NCBI GenBank assembly: GCA_034007295.1
Contig: JAVERC010000037.1
Span: 1 to 33,387, forward strand
DNA length: 33,387 bases
From: JACKCP01 sp034007295
GTDB taxonomy: Bacteria; Desulfobacterota; Desulfobacteria; Desulfobacterales; JACKCP01
Direction of reading: 5' to 3'
Both the position numbers and the translations under genes were made by a program. Under the pieces are notes generated by a model. The model worked only from the letters and a program-made list of their open reading frames with translations. It did no database searches and was not told where the DNA came from. Below, in pieces: positions 31,983 through 33,387 of this stretch (its first letter is position 1; each line of letters opens with the position of its first letter).

Positions 31983-33387
31983 ATGAAATATAAGAATTTG
32001 TTTTTTGAAATATTTATTTTATTTTTTTGTTTTTTTTCAATTCCTCAGGCCTTTGCCTTACAGGCGGTTGAAAATGAAAAAATTGTTGTAACAGCAACTA
32101 AAACTGCACATTTGGCAGATGATGCACCTGTAAAAACTGAAGTTATAGATATTGAAGAACTTAAATCACAAGGCATAACAAATCTTGAAGATGCCTTTGA
32201 AAATATTTCTGGTTTGTCTGTAAAAAAAAATTCAGGCGCATGGGGTCAAAGAGGACAGATAAGTCTACGGGGACTTGATTCTGGCCATACGCTTATTCTG
32301 ATTGACGGTCACAGGGTAAATGGAGGTCATTCTTCCACAGTTGATGTCAACTCATATCCAATTGAAATGATAGAAAGAATTGAAATTGTTAAGGGGCCAG
32401 GTTCAGTTCTTTACGGAAGTGAAGCAATGGGCGGAGTAATAAATATTATTACAAAGTCTGGAAGTGACAAGTTCAAGGCAGGATTTTCTGCCGGTGCAGG
32501 GAACAGAAATACGAAGAACTACAATGTAAATTCCGGATTTGGCAATGACAAGGCTGGAGCATTTCTTTCATATACCTATTATCATACTGACGGTATTGAA
32601 AAGGAAACCGACGAATATCAGGAACATAAGGCAAGTGCTTCATTTGATTACAAAATGTCTGACAAGGCATCCATGTATACAAAATTTCTTTTTTCAAGGG
32701 AAGATATTGAAGAAGAAGACAGAACCCAGGACAAATCAGGAATTAATCCAGGTATTTCAATCAAGCCTGATTCCTTATCTGAATTAAAACTCTTTGGATC
32801 ATATTTTTCATATGACCATGAAACAAAAGATAAAAGTACGAATTATACAGAAGACATTCTTGAAGCTGAACTGAATTATTCAAGACTTTTTTTTAACAGA
32901 AATAACCTTACCCTTGGAACCCAGTATGAAAAAACAAAAAGGGATGACAAAGGAAAAGGCTATGATGCAGATGAAGAAATAACAAGCTTTTTTGCTTCAA
33001 ATGAAATTGATTTTTATCCTTTTGTTGCAGTTCTTGGAATAAGAATGGACAGCCACAAAGAGTGGGGTGAAGAATATAACCCAAAAATTTCACTTATGTA
33101 CAAGGCAGGTGAAAATTTCACTTTCAGGGCAAGTGCAGGAAAAGCCTTCAATGCTCCAAGTTTAAGTAAGCTCTATGGAAGCTGGAAAATGGGGCCTTAT
33201 CTTGTTTTACCAAATGAAAATCTAAATCCTGAAACTTCAGTTGGTTACGATGCAGGAATTGATTTTAAAAAAGGTAAAAATAATATTTCAGTAACATTTT
33301 TCAGAAATGAAATTGATGACCTTATTAATTCAGTAAAAAGAACAGAAAATGGGAAAAGATATCTTGAGTGGGTAAATATAGATGAGG
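31983..33387 (+). CDS. TonB-dependent outer-membrane receptor (cut by window end)
   Basis: The frame starts at ATG 31983 (AAAGGTGG upstream) and stays open to the window edge, 468 codons. It has a signal peptide (MKYKNLFFEIFILFFCFFSIPQAFA), a TonB box EKIVVTATK near mature residue 7, and a plug domain (LEDAFENISGLSVKK, ISLRGLDSGHTLILIDGHRVN, IERIEIVKGPGSVLYGSEAMGGVINIITK). Barrel strands follow, including FRASAGKAFNAPSLSKLYG and LNPETSVGYDAGIDF. It resembles the BtuB/CirA group, which imports cobalamin, siderophores or similar chelates with energy from TonB-ExbBD. Position after feoAB suggests metal or metal-complex import. No DtxR-type 16-mer was found before it. The substrate is open. Confidence 0.93.
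   Translation, partial: MKYKNLFFEIFILFFCFFSIPQAFALQAVENEKIVVTATKTAHLADDAPVKTEVIDIEELKSQGITNLEDAFENISGLSVKKNSGAWGQRGQISLRGLDSGHTLILIDGHRVNGGHSSTVDVNSYPIEMIERIEIVKGPGSVLYGSEAMGGVINIITKSGSDKFKAGFSAGAGNRNTKNYNVNSGFGNDKAGAFLSYTYYHTDGIEKETDEYQEHKASASFDYKMSDKASMYTKFLFSREDIEEEDRTQDKSGINPGISIKPDSLSELKLFGSYFSYDHETKDKSTNYTEDILEAELNYSRLFFNRNNLTLGTQYEKTKRDDKGKGYDADEEITSFFASNEIDFYPFVAVLGIRMDSHKEWGEEYNPKISLMYKAGENFTFRASAGKAFNAPSLSKLYGSWKMGPYLVLPNENLNPETSVGYDAGIDFKKGKNNISVTFFRNEIDDLINSVKRTENGKRYLEWVNIDE

Overview
The window is an AT-rich bacterial chromosome segment, probably from a low-GC Gram-negative of the Desulfobacterota (deltaproteobacterial) type. That placement is an inference from several sights: outer-membrane proteins (phospholipase A, a TonB-dependent receptor), a tmRNA whose tag reads ADDYNYAVAA, a PAS-rich hybrid kinase paired with an HD-GYP protein, and FeoAB followed by small periplasmic proteins. 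No 16S rRNA is present, so the species stays open.

Layout. 1-1910: the end of an MFS transporter, a 47-aa small protein and a RelA/SpoT-domain protein. 1913-4237 (minus): a compact thiM - pldA - BamE-like lipoprotein operon. 4400-7372: a patchwork of a truncated integrase, a Fic protein, a small translationally coupled ORF altered by a MITE-like insertion, and a divergent AlbA/ATPase/winged-helix regulator. 7536-19332: a five-gene same-strand defence operon. 19804-20277 (minus): tmRNA with promoter and probable terminator. 20579-26419: a giant multi-PAS hybrid histidine kinase and its likely partner, an HD-GYP response regulator. 26430-33387: a DtxR-family regulator, feoA, feoB, two periplasmic proteins and a TonB-dependent receptor cut by the window end, i.e. 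a metal (iron) uptake locus.

The main discovery candidate is the defence operon. Its gene order (P-loop ATPase of the DUF6079/BrxC type, adenine methyltransferase, SNF2-like helicase, PglZ phosphatase-fold protein, BrxA-like protein) matches type 3 BREX, which normally begins with a separate small brxF gene. Here brxF is not separate: the first about 170 residues of the 1414-aa BrxC look like BrxF, with a degenerate nucleotide-binding loop, so the operon appears to carry a BrxF-BrxC fusion. The island lies between an integrase remnant and the 3' end of ssrA, a classic integration site.

A second theme is a short dispersed repeat of about 120-140 bp with imperfect inverted ends, present four times (4409-4547, 20364-20500, 27048-27185 and 27200-27318). 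The first copy is flanked by a perfect 9-bp direct repeat and has replaced the last three codons of a small ORF with a 47-residue tail. A third is a 16-bp motif shared between the dtxR and feoA promoters, which predicts autoregulation and control of iron uptake by the DtxR protein.
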